From the NCBI GenBank assembly GCA_029256085.1, contig JAQSYP010000002.1:1-64000 (forward strand): a DNA stretch of 64,000 nucleotides, written 5' to 3'. This document shows, one piece after another, positions 10,622-20,041 of this stretch (its first letter is position 1; the number at the start of each line of letters is the position of its first letter). A program made the position numbers and the translations under genes. The stretch comes from Caryophanales bacterium (GTDB lineage: Bacteria; Bacillota; Bacilli; CAJFEE01). The notes below the pieces were generated by a model, which was not told the origin of the DNA, did no database searches, and was given only the letters and a program-made list of their open reading frames with translations.

Positions 10622-10943
10622 TAGTTTTAGATTAATTTTTGGAGATTACCATTTTGCGGATTGTAATCGGGTAGTAGTGTTAAATAACTTTCCCTTCCCC
10701 TTACAATCTAAAAAACTTCCAACCCTTTATTTGAAAGGTTCTAATCTGTTAATCCATAATGATTTAGTAAAAGTTAAATAAGTAGTTTAGATATCCTAAT
10801 CAACTTGCACGATAAAATCGAGCTATTTGAATTAAATAATAATGTCAGTTCATAATGGTAATTTTAAATCCGATAAAAATATTGAAGGATTTTCTCATGG
10901 AAGGTAGAAATATACCTGTAAGATAATATTCGGGGGAAATATC

Positions 10944-12674
10944 ATGAAAAATAGTCTCAGAAAAATACAGGATATTAAAAGTGAAGTAAGACAATTAATC
11001 GACCAAAATTCCCATATGGAAGTGACTCCTGAGACAAAATATAATATTCCAGGCATTTATATGATTTATATAGATAATTTTAGTTCCGAAAATATTATAC
11101 CTATATATATTGGACAATCAAAAAATATTCAAAATAGATATAAAGCACATTTATGTGAAATTCTTTCTTTAAATCGACTATCTTATGAAGAGTATAAAAA
11201 ATATTTTTTCGAAAAATCATCATCATTTTATGAGGGGAATTTTAAAACATGCAAAATCTTTAAATATATGGTAGAAAATAGTTGCAGTTTACAGAACTTT
11301 CGTATGATTGTCCTGGAAGAAGTAGCTGTTAACCACTTAGTTGATAAAGAGGAAGAGTACTTTCGAAGATTACTACCTTCTTTTTTTGGTTTTAATCAAT
11401 TTAATTCATTTCTAAAACTTGTTAAATTAAGTTCATCTAATATCCTAAACAACAAAGAAATTGATAATTTTTTGGATGAATTAATAGATGATATAAAATG
11501 TATATATTCATATTACGAGTATGGTTTTACTCGTTTTAATTTCGAACATGCTTTTCCACGTGATCTTAATTATATAAGAATAAAACAAGAACAATTAACT
11601 AATGAAACAAAATCTAAATACGAAGAAGCGAAACTTGCTATTAATAAATTACTTAAATTTTATAAGTTAGATATTGAAGTTAGTAATCTAATTAAAGAAA
11701 TTGAGGTTATAGATGCAAGTGTTATTAGATTAGAAAAATTGTTAAAAATTGTAACTGATCAATATAATAAATCATTAGATCTACTAAGAAGTGAGTTAAC
11801 TGAAAAATTTAAAGAAAAGAATATCTATGCAAACAAAATACCCATTAATAATTTTATTAATAGTATTATCTCTAATGAGAAAAATAAATTTAGAGAACTT
11901 TTTTATAAATACCTTAACTCTAAACAATGTGATTTAAATTTCTATCAATTATTTCACAATAGAATTGAAGAAATTGAACATATTTTTAAACAAACAAACA
12001 TAGTAAGAGAACAATTTACTGAAGTATTGAATCTACGGGAGAGAACATCGTATAAACTTAGGGATAATAGATATAAAATGATTTTTCCTTCATTCAAATT
12101 TGATAATTTCCCATTAAAAGACAGAAATAATAATATTCGAATTTCAGATAATAAACGATATAATTTATTAAATACATGCCATATAAATATCTACATTTCG
12201 AATAATGGAAACAGCAGAAGTTTCATCGAAAAAAAACCACACATTATTAGGATTGATTATTGTTACATAAATAATAATGGAATAAAAATAGAAAATGAGT
12301 TTTATATTGAAAATGAAACAACAATAAACTGTAAATCTGGAATAGAATATTTTGAGAAGGATTATTACGATTTTCATAGTATTCATAAAATTAGATTTAA
12401 TATTACTAGTATAATAAATAAAAGTATAGATAACTCATTTATATCAATCAAAGCTGAATTTAAACATGGAATTAATGATTATACAATTAAAGATAAAAAT
12501 TTGTATCAAATATCTGAAGTGCTTCATGAACTTGAACACTTAACTAATAAGGAGACAGCATTTTCCATAGATACTACTGAATCTAAAAATTGTTTAAAAA
12601 GATGTGTCATTAGTGATAAAACACTAAAGCAAAATACATTTGTAGCAAATGTATTCTTCAAAAAATTTGCCTAG
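10944..12674 (+). CDS. GIY-YIG nuclease-domain protein
   Basis: 576 residues. Near the N-terminus are the hallmark elements of the GIY-YIG fold: G37-I38-Y39, Y55-I56-G57, then R65 and H69 in the expected spacing (YIGQSKNIQNRYKAH). The fold cleaves DNA or RNA. The remaining ~450 residues are Lys/Asn/Ile-rich with helical, partly coiled-coil stretches around 230-370 and match nothing I recognise. The start has a strong binding site (GGGGGAAATATC). The gene stands alone, is notably AT-rich, and lies between a toxin locus and a tRNA scrap, which suggests an acquired defence or mobile-element nuclease. That role is inference. Confidence 0.75.
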   Translation: MKNSLRKIQDIKSEVRQLIDQNSHMEVTPETKYNIPGIYMIYIDNFSSENIIPIYIGQSKNIQNRYKAHLCEILSLNRLSYEEYKKYFFEKSSSFYEGNFKTCKIFKYMVENSCSLQNFRMIVLEEVAVNHLVDKEEEYFRRLLPSFFGFNQFNSFLKLVKLSSSNILNNKEIDNFLDELIDDIKCIYSYYEYGFTRFNFEHAFPRDLNYIRIKQEQLTNETKSKYEEAKLAINKLLKFYKLDIEVSNLIKEIEVIDASVIRLEKLLKIVTDQYNKSLDLLRSELTEKFKEKNIYANKIPINNFINSIISNEKNKFRELFYKYLNSKQCDLNFYQLFHNRIEEIEHIFKQTNIVREQFTEVLNLRERTSYKLRDNRYKMIFPSFKFDNFPLKDRNNNIRISDNKRYNLLNTCHINIYISNNGNSRSFIEKKPHIIRIDYCYINNNGIKIENEFYIENETTINCKSGIEYFEKDYYDFHSIHKIRFNITSIINKSIDNSFISIKAEFKHGINDYTIKDKNLYQISEVLHELEHLTNKETAFSIDTTESKNCLKRCVISDKTLKQNTFVANVFFKKFA

Positions 12675-12961
12675 GTTTATAATATTTCATACTAAACGAG
12701 TTGTTTATTAATAAAAGTGGAACTATCATAACCTAGGGCGTGATGCAACAATTTATTACTAAACTAACTTTACATACATTTAATACAAATTTTTTTATAT
12801 AAGTTTATACAACGACCTCTACTTTCTACCTTTGAAATAAATTATATCTATGACACAAGATAATAAATGTTTAGGAATTTTGTTTATCAAATAAACAGTT
12901 AGAAAAAATATTGTTAGCAAACACTATGATTTATTATTTTATTAACATTTTTAATTATTAC

Positions 12962-13002
12962 AAAAGCCACAAACCCTTGATATTTAAAGGTTTGTGGCTT
13001 TT
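12962..13002. terminator. Bidirectional intrinsic terminator
   Basis: A 14-bp perfect stem (12962-12975 with 12989-13002) has A-run and T-run flanks on both sides. It is about 290 bases after the nuclease stop. Confidence 0.8.
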
Positions 13003-13031
13003 AAATTGAAATTATAATTCTTAAAATCTTT

Positions 13032-13058
13032 AACCTTTACCCTGTCAAGGTAGCGCTC
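13032..13058 (-). other. tRNA-Val-like fragment (anticodon-arm remnant)
   Basis: The minus strand reads GAGCGCTACCTTGACAGGGT followed by AAAGGTT. This resembles the 3' side of the D-stem, anticodon arm and start of the variable loop of a Bacillus tRNA-Val, including the TTGACAG loop with anticodon GAC. The acceptor, D and T arms are not present around it. It is probably the scar of a tRNA gene or an integration site. The comparison is from memory of tRNA sequences. Confidence 0.45.
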
Positions 13059-13222
13059 TTTTTTATATAATGGTACTATTTCTAGTTCATCCTTTTCAAT
13101 ATTTCACCTAAAAAACGTGCATTTATTTAGTGACGAAAATTAAACATTATATATCAACAAGCACCTAATTCCCTTTCTAAAATACTATACTTTGTAAACT
13201 TTTTTAGGGGGAGATTTATCGT

Positions 13223-13528
13223 ATGAGTATGCCAAATATACCTAATGTTACACCTAACATCGACATTGATCGCACTGATGTTATTAACTTACTATTAGCA
13301 TCTATTGCATTTGAAGAGTTAGGTTTAGCGCACTTAATCAATGCCGAAGCTGAGAAAATTCAAGCTGTATTAGGAACGCTTGAAGGGGGAAACAGTTTTA
13401 GTGAATGTTCTATTGGCGATTTGTTATTAATTAATAAATCTGTCAGAAAAACGTTAGAAGATATCATAAAAAAAGAGATGTTATTACAATTTAAATTAGA
13501 AAATGTATTGGAAATTCCAGAAGAATAA
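13223..13528 (+). CDS. Stand-alone copy of the spore-surface N-terminal domain, paralog 1
   Basis: 101 residues, starting [17 protein letters not shown], with conserved [25 protein letters not shown] and an end rich in charged residues (KKEMLLQFKLENVLEIPEE). It is homologous over its whole length to the gene at 14491-14793 and to residues 1-100 of the 758-residue protein at 17401-19677. I recall this domain at the N-terminus of collagen-like and other low-complexity proteins of Bacillus spores, where it probably helps assembly or attachment. No signal peptide is present, consistent with assembly inside the mother cell. Neighbouring glycosyltransferase-type genes support a spore-surface role. 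Start chosen from the binding site AGGGGGAG. Confidence 0.7.
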   Translation: MSMPNIPNVTPNIDIDRTDVINLLLASIAFEELGLAHLINAEAEKIQAVLGTLEGGNSFSECSIGDLLLINKSVRKTLEDIIKKEMLLQFKLENVLEIPEE

Positions 13529-13540
13529 AATATTATTAAA

Positions 13541-13571
13541 ATGCACTTAGATAAACAAATTCTAAGTGCAT
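13541..13571. terminator. Bidirectional terminator between convergent genes
   Basis: A 10-bp stem (13541-13550 with 13562-13571) is flanked by A's on the left and TTTTTT on the right. It serves the plus-strand gene and probably also the minus-strand transferase gene that ends at 13576. Confidence 0.8.
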
Positions 13572-13575
13572 TTTT

Positions 13576-14418
13576 TTAAATATATAGTTGTGGATATTTC
13601 GCTTTAGCATCTAATGCCATACGCAAACAAAATTGTCTTACTTCATCATTATCTTCAGGGACTAAATTATCATAAGTACCATATTCATATTGAAACTTTG
13701 AAAACAAATTATCAGTATGCCAACAATGAATATGAGGATGATTATATATTGACTCTTTTGATGTACTATCATAATCTAGTAAGTCTGGTCTTGCCTCAAT
13801 TTTATCAACTATATGATTTGCAGCTATTTCCGAGGCATAGAGTGAAGAAACCCCTTTAAACCACGACGGCCATTCTCCATCATTTTCCGCGAATTCTTCT
13901 TTTATTAAATAATAATTTATATCAACCGTTAATTTACATACATCTCTAATTATTTTCGTTTCGCCATAGTGAGTAGATCCAATATTGTAAATGCCTTGGT
14001 GTCTAGTATTAAATTTCCGTGAGACTCTATTAATACCTGCCTCAACTTCTTTAGTATTAAAATAAGCCCCTTTTCCTACTGTGTATACTTCAGGATAAAA
14101 TTGATTCCAAGCTGGTGTTAAAAATGTATCTACATCTGACCTTAAAATACAATCATAATTTTCAAGAATATTAGATTTCTCATCTATTAGACAAGATATT
14201 GAATTAATAAACCGATATGAACTCCATATCCCTTCTAAAGGATCTAACTCAACTTTTATACAATCATCTGGAACTAGTTTCAGTGATTTGCTTGGCCCAA
14301 AAACTATTAAATCTGTGTCATGAGAACAATTTATATATTTATAAGAAGCATATAAACATGCAAATTGTCGAAGTAATCCTGGAGTGTAATCTAAATATAC
14401 TACTATAGCTCTTTTCAT
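13576..14418 (-). CDS. Putative GT-A-type glycosyltransferase
   Basis: 280 residues. A D95-V96-D97 motif in the context CILRSDVDTFLTP looks like the metal-binding DxD of GT-A transferases, and an aromatic-rich region follows (NTRHQGIYNIGSTHYG, HIHCWHTDN). It resembles bacterial proteins of the DUF7164 type, but the family name is from memory. Likely cytoplasmic: no signal peptide or membrane segment. It follows the 14491-14793 gene in the same direction, separated by a hairpin, inside the spore-surface island, so it may glycosylate the Ser/Thr-rich protein nearby. The acceptor is inference. Confidence 0.6.
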   Translation of the reverse strand: MKRAIVVYLDYTPGLLRQFACLYASYKYINCSHDTDLIVFGPSKSLKLVPDDCIKVELDPLEGIWSSYRFINSISCLIDEKSNILENYDCILRSDVDTFLTPAWNQFYPEVYTVGKGAYFNTKEVEAGINRVSRKFNTRHQGIYNIGSTHYGETKIIRDVCKLTVDINYYLIKEEFAENDGEWPSWFKGVSSLYASEIAANHIVDKIEARPDLLDYDSTSKESIYNHPHIHCWHTDNLFSKFQYEYGTYDNLVPEDNDEVRQFCLRMALDAKAKYPQLYI

Positions 14419-14438
14419 ATTTTCACCTTAAATAATTA

Positions 14439-14465
14439 GGACATTGCTGAAATCTCGCAATGTCC
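14439..14465 (-). terminator. Hairpin between two minus-strand genes
   Basis: A 9-bp perfect stem (14439-14447 with 14457-14465) has no good T-run on the minus strand, so it could be a weak terminator or an mRNA-processing hairpin lowering expression of the transferase after it. Confidence 0.45.
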
Positions 14466-14490
14466 ATTTGTTTAATACCTTACAATTTTA

Positions 14491-14793
14491 TTAAGTTGTA
14501 GGTATTTCTAATACGTCTTCTAACTTAAATTGTAATAACATTTCCTTCTTAACTACTGTTTTTAATGTTGTGTTTACGCTTTGATTGATTGCTAGTAAAT
14601 CTTCGATAGTTGTAGCACGTACTGAAGATGAAGGTAGAGTACCTAATACTGCTTGAATTTTTTCAGCCTCTGAATTTATAATGTGTGCTAAACCTAGTTC
14701 TTCAAATGCGATTGAAGCTAATAATAGATTAATTACATCCTCTCTATCTATATCGATAGTAGGTGTTACGTTTGGAATATTTGGAAAAGACAT
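14491..14793 (-). CDS. Stand-alone copy of the spore-surface N-terminal domain, paralog 2
   Basis: 100 residues, [19 protein letters not shown] then [25 protein letters not shown], ending KLEDVLEIPTT. It matches paralog 1 and the N-terminal 100 residues of the long mucin-like protein at 17401-19677. The long protein continues into its Ser/Thr run just where this one stops, so the short ones are either free-standing partners or tail-less relatives. It sits between two transferase genes on the same strand. AGGAG lies 12 bases before the ATG, a slightly long spacing. Confidence 0.7.
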   Translation of the reverse strand: MSFPNIPNVTPTIDIDREDVINLLLASIAFEELGLAHIINSEAEKIQAVLGTLPSSSVRATTIEDLLAINQSVNTTLKTVVKKEMLLQFKLEDVLEIPTT

Positions 14794-14920
14794 TTAACAA
14801 ATCAACTCCTAATTTTTTATATTAACAAGATATTCCAAAATCAATATATAGCTTAGACTTAAACCTATTAAACTACTAGATTAATTCACTATTTTAGGAC
14901 ATATTCATGGTTATAATTCA

Positions 14921-15925
14921 CTAAATGTTCAGGAACTTCTTACATTCATCTATATATTGTTGTGCCTTGAAGCTGCCCACGCCTTTTAGTATTAAATAAT
15001 TAAGATTATCTTCACCAATTTCCTTACATTTCTCAAAACAATTAATTGCCTCATTATATTTCTTTAGATAGTACAAATTTAAGCCTTTAAGAAAAAATAA
15101 TTCAACATAGTCCGGATATAACATGATCGCTTTGTCAATTCCGTTAGTAACCATCTCATAATTACCCATTGCAATTAAAATTGAGTATTTTAATTTATAA
15201 ACCATTGCTGGTGGTAAAACTTTTTGAGATAAAAAGGTGATTATAGATTGATTAACACGTTCAAGTGCTTTTTTAAATTGCTGCTGCTGATAATGTTCTA
15301 AAGCAATGAAATAATGTGCCCAGTATACGTTATCATTTTCCTTAATTTGTTGTTTAAGTAACTTAATATTTCGCTCTGACTTATTTTTCCGTTTCATATA
15401 CTTATCTAAGTATCCGTAATGGTGGACATTAATTTCTAAGTGACCCATCCGCTCATTTGCTATATTTTTAAAATCAATTCGCTCATGCATTTTATTTATA
15501 AACTTCAATCCATTATTTTTAAACAGTCTCATGTGAGCTATACTAGTCGAGTTGTTAATATCAACTTTTTCACCTTGATAGTTAATTAAATTTAATTTTA
15601 TTACATCATAATTTTCAAAGTGCGTTCCTTGACGTAAAATGTGCTGTGCACTCGAATCTAACTCTTCATCAGCATCAAGCCATAATATCCAATCTCCTTT
15701 TGCTTTTTCAATTGAAAAATTTCTCGCATCACAAAAGCTATTATTCCAATTGAAATGCTCGATTTTAGCATTAAATTTTTTGCAAATTTCTACTGTGTTA
15801 TCTGTTGAACCTGTATCTACGATTATTATTTCATCAACTACGTTCTTTACGCTTTCAAGACATTTTCCAATGCAGTCTTCCTCATCTTTTACAATCATAC
15901 ATAATGATATCTTTATTTTTCCCAA
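14921..15925 (-). CDS. GT2 glycosyltransferase with C-terminal TPR repeats
   Basis: 334 residues. The N-terminal GT2 domain carries CMIVKDEEDCIGKCLESV, VDTGSTDNT (37-44) and the DxD D84-A85-D86 in LWLDADEELD. From about 190 to 325 helical pairs resemble tetratricopeptide repeats (ALEHYQQQQFKKALERV, GLNLYYLKKYNEAINCFEKC). This arrangement is common in Bacillus transferases that modify proteins, such as the S-glycosyltransferase SunS and spore or flagellar glycosylation enzymes. The start is TTG, chosen because AAAGGGTG lies seven bases upstream. It probably acts on the Ser/Thr-rich surface protein; the target is inferred from position. Confidence 0.8.
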   Translation of the reverse strand: MGKIKISLCMIVKDEEDCIGKCLESVKNVVDEIIIVDTGSTDNTVEICKKFNAKIEHFNWNNSFCDARNFSIEKAKGDWILWLDADEELDSSAQHILRQGTHFENYDVIKLNLINYQGEKVDINNSTSIAHMRLFKNNGLKFINKMHERIDFKNIANERMGHLEINVHHYGYLDKYMKRKNKSERNIKLLKQQIKENDNVYWAHYFIALEHYQQQQFKKALERVNQSIITFLSQKVLPPAMVYKLKYSILIAMGNYEMVTNGIDKAIMLYPDYVELFFLKGLNLYYLKKYNEAINCFEKCKEIGEDNLNYLILKGVGSFKAQQYIDECKKFLNI

Positions 15926-16065
15926 TCATTATCACCCTTTAAAGTTTATATTTTAGTATATTAAGAGATCGTGATAATTCTACAAATCTAAACAGTTTGT
16001 CTATACAAAAACTAGTTAGTTCGAATACTATACATAGAATAATAGACGAAATGAGGGATATTTTA

Positions 16066-17352
16066 ATGAAGGTAGCACTCCTAACCATGTTTAATGGTTT
16101 GAGTAGTACGTATTCCCTAGTAAATATCGTTAAAGAACAACTTCGAATGTTGCTTGATAACGATATTGAAGTTAAATTGCTAGTTAGTGAGCTTTGCCCT
16201 GACGATGAAAAACACGGAATATTTTTAGACGAAAGAATTGAGTGGGTCAAGGTTGTTAATAGCGTTGACGGCAAACAAATCCATTGGAAAGACTATTCGC
16301 ACCCTAAAGGAAAAGTACATGAAAGCTTTTTTAAGGAAGCAGATGTCATCTCAGAAGATTTTGTACGACACTTATCGGATGTGGACGTTTGCATTTTACA
16401 TGATATTCATTTTCAAGGGTGGCACTTAGTTCATAATGTTGCTATTAGAAAAGCACAAGAACAACTACCTAAAGTTAGGTTTATCGCTTTTACTCATTCA
16501 GCACCGGCAAATAGACCTAAAAAAGTTGAATGGCCTTTATCTGCACGATACTCTCCTATGCCAAATACTGTGTATGTTTATCCTACTCAGTCTGGTATAC
16601 CAGCGTTAGCTAAGCAGTATGATGTGCCTGAAGGAATATGTAGAGTTGTTAATAATAGTCTAGATATATTAGATTTTTTAAGCGATGATATACAAACATT
16701 ATCTAGTAAATTTGACTTTTTATCTGCAGACATTTTTGTAGTATATCCTGGTCGATTAACTCCTGCGAAAAAATTTGAAAAAGTCGCTGCATTATGCGGA
16801 GCAATTAAAAAAGTAAGTGAACTTAATGTTAAAGTTCTTTTTTGTGACTTCCCATCTAAAGACATTGAAGTTGAAAAGTATAAGACGTTAATTCAGTTTG
16901 AAGGATGTAAAAATGGTTTGAATTATGAAGATATCGCTTTTACTTCTGATCTTGGTTTCAAGCACGGCTTCCCAAGAAAATCGGTTTTAGAACTATTTTC
17001 ACTGTCTAACTTATTTATTTGTCCTTCTTTTTCAGAGTCGTTTGGATTGACTGTTCTTGAGGCAGGTAGTAAAGGTAATTTTATAGTTGTGAATGAGGCT
17101 GTACCTGCATTAGAGGAACTCGGGAAAAAGCTTAATGCATATTTTATGAGATGGGATGCTAGAAATTTCGGTTTTGATACGAAGGAACATTATAAACCAT
17201 CAGAACAGGCGTATTACGAAGATCATGCTGCCAATATTGTTAAGCTAATCAGGGAAAATACTGTACTTCAAGCTAAAACAATTGCTCGTCAAAGATTTAG
17301 TCCCAACTGGGTTTGGGAAAATCAATTTGAGCCGTTATTAAATGGATTTTAA
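16066..17352 (+). CDS. GT4-family glycosyltransferase
   Basis: 428 residues from the ATG at 16066, chosen over an in-frame ATG at 15997 because GAGGGA lies nine bases before it and the protein then begins with the usual MKVALLTMFNGLSS strand-loop. The C-terminal half has the GT4/GT-B signature: a donor-binding R-x5-K (GRLTPAKK) and the E-x7-E region SESFGLTVLEAGSKG near residue 320. It is soluble. It is divergent from the GT2-TPR gene and converges on the mucin-like protein gene with a shared terminator. A role in decorating that protein is likely but unproved. Confidence 0.8.
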   Translation: MKVALLTMFNGLSSTYSLVNIVKEQLRMLLDNDIEVKLLVSELCPDDEKHGIFLDERIEWVKVVNSVDGKQIHWKDYSHPKGKVHESFFKEADVISEDFVRHLSDVDVCILHDIHFQGWHLVHNVAIRKAQEQLPKVRFIAFTHSAPANRPKKVEWPLSARYSPMPNTVYVYPTQSGIPALAKQYDVPEGICRVVNNSLDILDFLSDDIQTLSSKFDFLSADIFVVYPGRLTPAKKFEKVAALCGAIKKVSELNVKVLFCDFPSKDIEVEKYKTLIQFEGCKNGLNYEDIAFTSDLGFKHGFPRKSVLELFSLSNLFICPSFSESFGLTVLEAGSKGNFIVVNEAVPALEELGKKLNAYFMRWDARNFGFDTKEHYKPSEQAYYEDHAANIVKLIRENTVLQAKTIARQRFSPNWVWENQFEPLLNGF

Positions 17353-17364
17353 AAAATATGTAGG

Positions 17365-17397
17365 AAAAAGGATACCTCTTTACGAGATATCCTTTTT
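17365..17397. terminator. Bidirectional terminator between convergent genes
   Basis: A 10-bp stem (17365-17374 with 17388-17397) begins in an A-run and ends in a T-run, so it works in both directions for the GT4 gene and the mucin-like gene. Confidence 0.85.
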
Positions 17398-17400
17398 GTT

Positions 17401-19677
17401 TTAGTTAGCATCAGCAACGAACTGGTAAACTCCACCTGGATTCAATACTGGAATAGTTCCAATTTGTCCAATAACGTCATCTGAAATCACAATGTTATTT
17501 AATGGAGTGTCACCTGTATTAGTAATTGTATATCTAAATTGTGGTTTAGTTCCTGGTGTTAAGAATGGTCCAACTGGTGTATTTGCATCTTGCCATGTTA
17601 CTCCATCATCAACAGAAACTTCTTTTAAAATATCAATTGAAGGAGTTCCTTGAGTATCTGGGTTTGGTGACACGTAAACACCACTAGTACCAGAAGTCAT
17701 ACTAAATTTAGTAGTTAAAGTGTACCAACCACCTACAAAGATTGCATTACTTAGTGGCTGAGTTTCACCAATCAATAATCCTCCTGGTCCAGCTACAGTA
17801 GGATCACCTGTTGTTAACCAGTAACCAGTGAAGAAACCGCCACCACTAAAATCACTACCTCCATTAATCAGTGCACCTTGTCCGTCATCGTATCTTGGAC
17901 CTTGTGGATATGGTGGTAATGGTGTTGTTCCTCCTCCTGAAGCATTTATATCCCCTGCAACGTGGATAAAGTTAGTTGGTGTTAAACCTCCAAGTGGTAC
18001 GATTGCTCCTCCACTTTGGAACTTTACTTCACCTTGATAACCATTTGCAGGATTAGCGTCAGTATCCCAACGAAGTATAAATACGTCACCAGGGTCACCT
18101 GTAATATTTATTTTACTTGATACGTTAAATCCTGAAGTTACATTGATTACATATACCTCATCAATACCATTTTGAGTATTTAATCCATCAAGTGAGGTTG
18201 AGGCTACACTCGTAAATCCAGTTGTTGCAGGTAAAGCATTAATTTGTTGGAACGCACTTACTAAGTCAGATTCTAAATCACTGATAAGTTGGACATTTTC
18301 TGTAGAACCAGATGCTTGGCCAGGATTTTGATCGACAATATCTTGCCAAGCGTCCAGCGTAGTATCATTAGTGTAGATTGTTCCTGCATACGGTACACTT
18401 CCAGAAGTTCTTTCACTAGCTTGGATACCGTCAACAGCTACATCACCTACATAACCTTTAGTTGCTCCTTGCCAGTTAGCATCTGTACTACCATCTGCAA
18501 AGAAGAACAAGTACTCAGGTAACTCCCCTAAGTTTACTCCACCGATTACTACATCTTCTGATCCTTCATTTATAACTGTTTGACTTATATCATAGCTGTT
18601 AATTTCAGGCACAGTATTTGAATTGTAGTAAGCAGTATCAGAATCAGAATATGTTACACCATCAAATTCACCACTTGCATCACCTATATTTTGAAAAATT
18701 AATTGTGGTGTTGTCGTAGTAGATGTTGTGGATGTAGTCGAAGTTGTTGTTTCAGTAGTTGTTGTAGTAGTGGAGCTTGTAGTTGTACTTGAGCTTGTAG
18801 TTGTCGTACTTGAGCTTGTCGTAGTTGTACTTGAGCTTGTTGTAGTTGTACTTGAGCTTGTTGTAGTTGTACTTGAACTTGTAGTTGTCGTACTTGAACT
18901 TGTTGTTGTCGTACTTGAGCTTGTTGTAGTTGTACTTGAGCTTGTTGTAGTTGTACTTGAACTTGTAGTTGTCGTACTTGAGCTTGTTGTAGTTGTACTG
19001 GAGCTTGTTGTAGTTGTACTTGAACTTGTTGTTGTCGTACTTGAACTTGTTGTTGTCGTACTTGAGCTTGTAGTTGTTGTACTTGAGCTTGTTGTTGTTG
19101 TACTTGAGCTTGTAGTAGTTGTACTTGAGCTTGTAGTTGTCGTACTTGAGCTTGTCGTAGTTGTCGTACTTGAGCTTGTTGTAGTCGTACTTGAACTTGT
19201 TGTAGTCGTACTTGAGCTTGTTGTAGTCGTACTTGAGCTTGTTGTAGTCGTACTTGAGCTTGTTGTAGTCGTACTTGAGCTTGTAGTTGTCGTACTTGAG
19301 CTTGTAGTAGTTGTACTTGAGCTTGTAGTAGTTGTACTTGAGCTTGTTGTAGTTGTCGTACTTGAGCTTGTTGTAGTCTCTGTTAAAATTTGTAATATAT
19401 CTTCCAATTTAAACGTTAATAGCATTTCTTTTTTTGCAACGGTTTGCAACATATTATTAACGCTAGCATTTACATCAAGCAAGTCTTGAATGTCTTGTGC
19501 TAATACATTAGAGCCTGGTAGCGTACCGAGAATCGCTTGAATTTTCTCAGCTTCTGCATTAATGATATGAGCTAGTCCAAGTTCTTCGAATGCTATTGAA
19601 GCTAAAAGTAGATTAACTACTTGTTCCCGAGTTAACTCAATGTCAGGAGTGACATTCGGGATATTAGGAAAACTCAT
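17401..19677 (-). CDS. Mucin-like spore-surface protein with a Ser/Thr heptad run
   Basis: 758 residues. Residues 1-100 are the same domain as the two small paralogs in this island. Residues ~101-322 are almost only Ser and Thr in a TTTTSSS heptad. Residues ~325-660 form a beta-rich globular region ([29 protein letters not shown], and [10 protein letters not shown] near the end) that distantly recalls DUF3494 or choice-of-anchor domains. The C-terminus (~670-758) is a DUF11-type repeat ([17 protein letters not shown]). There is no signal peptide, sortase motif or collagen Gly-X-Y repeat. A Ser/Thr run of this kind is an expected site of dense O-glycosylation and works as a stalk, as the collagen region does in BclA of the exosporium. 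Binding site AAGAGG precedes the ATG. Confidence 0.75.
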   Translation of the reverse strand: MSFPNIPNVTPDIELTREQVVNLLLASIAFEELGLAHIINAEAEKIQAILGTLPGSNVLAQDIQDLLDVNASVNNMLQTVAKKEMLLTFKLEDILQILTETTTSSSTTTTTSSSTTTTSSSTTTTSSSTTTTSSSTTTTSSSTTTTSSSTTTTSSSTTTTSSSTTTTSSSTTTTTSSSTTTTSSSTTTTSSSTTTTSSSTTTTSSSTTTTSSSTTTTSSSTTTTSSSTTTTSSSTTTTSSSTTTTSSSTTTTSSSTTTTSSSTTTTSSSTTTTSSSTTTTSSSTTTTSSSTTTTSSSTTTSSTTTTTTETTTSTTSTTSTTTTPQLIFQNIGDASGEFDGVTYSDSDTAYYNSNTVPEINSYDISQTVINEGSEDVVIGGVNLGELPEYLFFFADGSTDANWQGATKGYVGDVAVDGIQASERTSGSVPYAGTIYTNDTTLDAWQDIVDQNPGQASGSTENVQLISDLESDLVSAFQQINALPATTGFTSVASTSLDGLNTQNGIDEVYVINVTSGFNVSSKINITGDPGDVFILRWDTDANPANGYQGEVKFQSGGAIVPLGGLTPTNFIHVAGDINASGGGTTPLPPYPQGPRYDDGQGALINGGSDFSGGGFFTGYWLTTGDPTVAGPGGLLIGETQPLSNAIFVGGWYTLTTKFSMTSGTSGVYVSPNPDTQGTPSIDILKEVSVDDGVTWQDANTPVGPFLTPGTKPQFRYTITNTGDTPLNNIVISDDVIGQIGTIPVLNPGGVYQFVADAN
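18765..19377 (-). repeat. 21-bp coding tandem repeat (TTTTSSS heptads)
   Basis: About 28 units of 21 bp, each coding one heptad with three Ser codons and four Thr codons. Two places carry one extra Thr codon. Units differ only at scattered third positions, so length variation by slippage or recombination is expected, and all changes seen keep the reading frame. Confidence 0.9.
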
Positions 19678-19836
19678 TTTTCATACCTCTTTTCATAGTT
19701 ATTCATTTTATCTTATGAATTAAGAATAATAATGAAAGGTACATCTCCCTAATACTTGTCCAATAATATAAAAAAGGCTAATTTATATGGATTTTTTAAT
19801 TGTCCCCATATACTAATTGAAGAATTTTCGACAAAA

Positions 19837-19916
19837 CGGTTGATAGAAATGTAAATTCGGTTGATAGAAATGTAAACTTGGTTGATAGAAATGTAAATTC
19901 GGTTGATAGATATAAC
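19837..19916. repeat. Phased intergenic array A, 21-bp period
   Basis: Four tandem units begin GGTTGATAGA at 19838, 19859, 19880 and 19901, exactly 21 bp apart. The first three continue AATGTAAA with one or two base changes. The array lies downstream of the tRNA gene and upstream of the mucin-like gene on the minus strand. An open minus-strand frame through it is chance, because the unit length is a multiple of three. Confidence 0.8.
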
Positions 19917-19969
19917 ACAACTATTATACAAATAAAAAACCACATCACTAAGTGACATGGCTTCAGCAA

Positions 19970-20041
19970 TGATTCGTAAGGGATTTGAACCCCCGACCCC
20001 TTGCCTGTCAAGCAAGTGCTCTCCCACTGAGCTAACGAATC
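19970..20041 (-). tRNA. tRNA-Val (anticodon GAC)
   Basis: A complete cloverleaf can be drawn on the minus strand: acceptor stem GATTCGT pairs with ACGAATC, the D arm is GCTCAGTGGGAGAGC, the anticodon arm CTTGC-TTGACAG-GCAAG gives anticodon GAC, and the T arm is GGGGGTTCAAATCCC. The discriminator is A and no CCA is encoded. It stands alone rather than in an rRNA-linked cluster. Confidence 0.9.

Larger units (their letters stand above)
10457..10943. other. Divergent spacer between wapA and the GIY-YIG gene
   Basis: About 490 bases without a supported ORF. It contains the palindrome at 10473-10485 and the repeat/terminator block at 10565-10621. It must hold the promoters of both divergent genes, but no consensus pair stands out. 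Confidence 0.5.
12675..13222. other. Gene-free stretch after the nuclease gene
   Basis: About 550 bases with no supported ORF. It contains a strong hairpin terminator (12962-13002), a tRNA-Val-like scrap (13032-13058) and, at the end, the leader of the next gene with binding site AGGGGGAG. Confidence 0.6.

Noticed and set aside
15939-16274. Minus-strand frame of 111 codons over the start of the GT4 gene
   Set aside because: Antisense to a clear GT4 N-terminus, Ser/Leu-rich as expected of a shadow.
18728-19489. Open plus-strand frame of 253 codons made of VVVVLEL repeats
   Set aside because: It is the mirror of the Ser/Thr heptad coding repeat; a 21-bp period without stops keeps the antisense frame open. 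No binding site, and hydrophobic low-complexity product.
19749-20027. Minus-strand frames of 71-92 codons with SINRIYISINQVYISIN-type repeats
   Set aside because: They run through the tRNA gene and array A; the repeat period of 21 keeps the frame open by chance.
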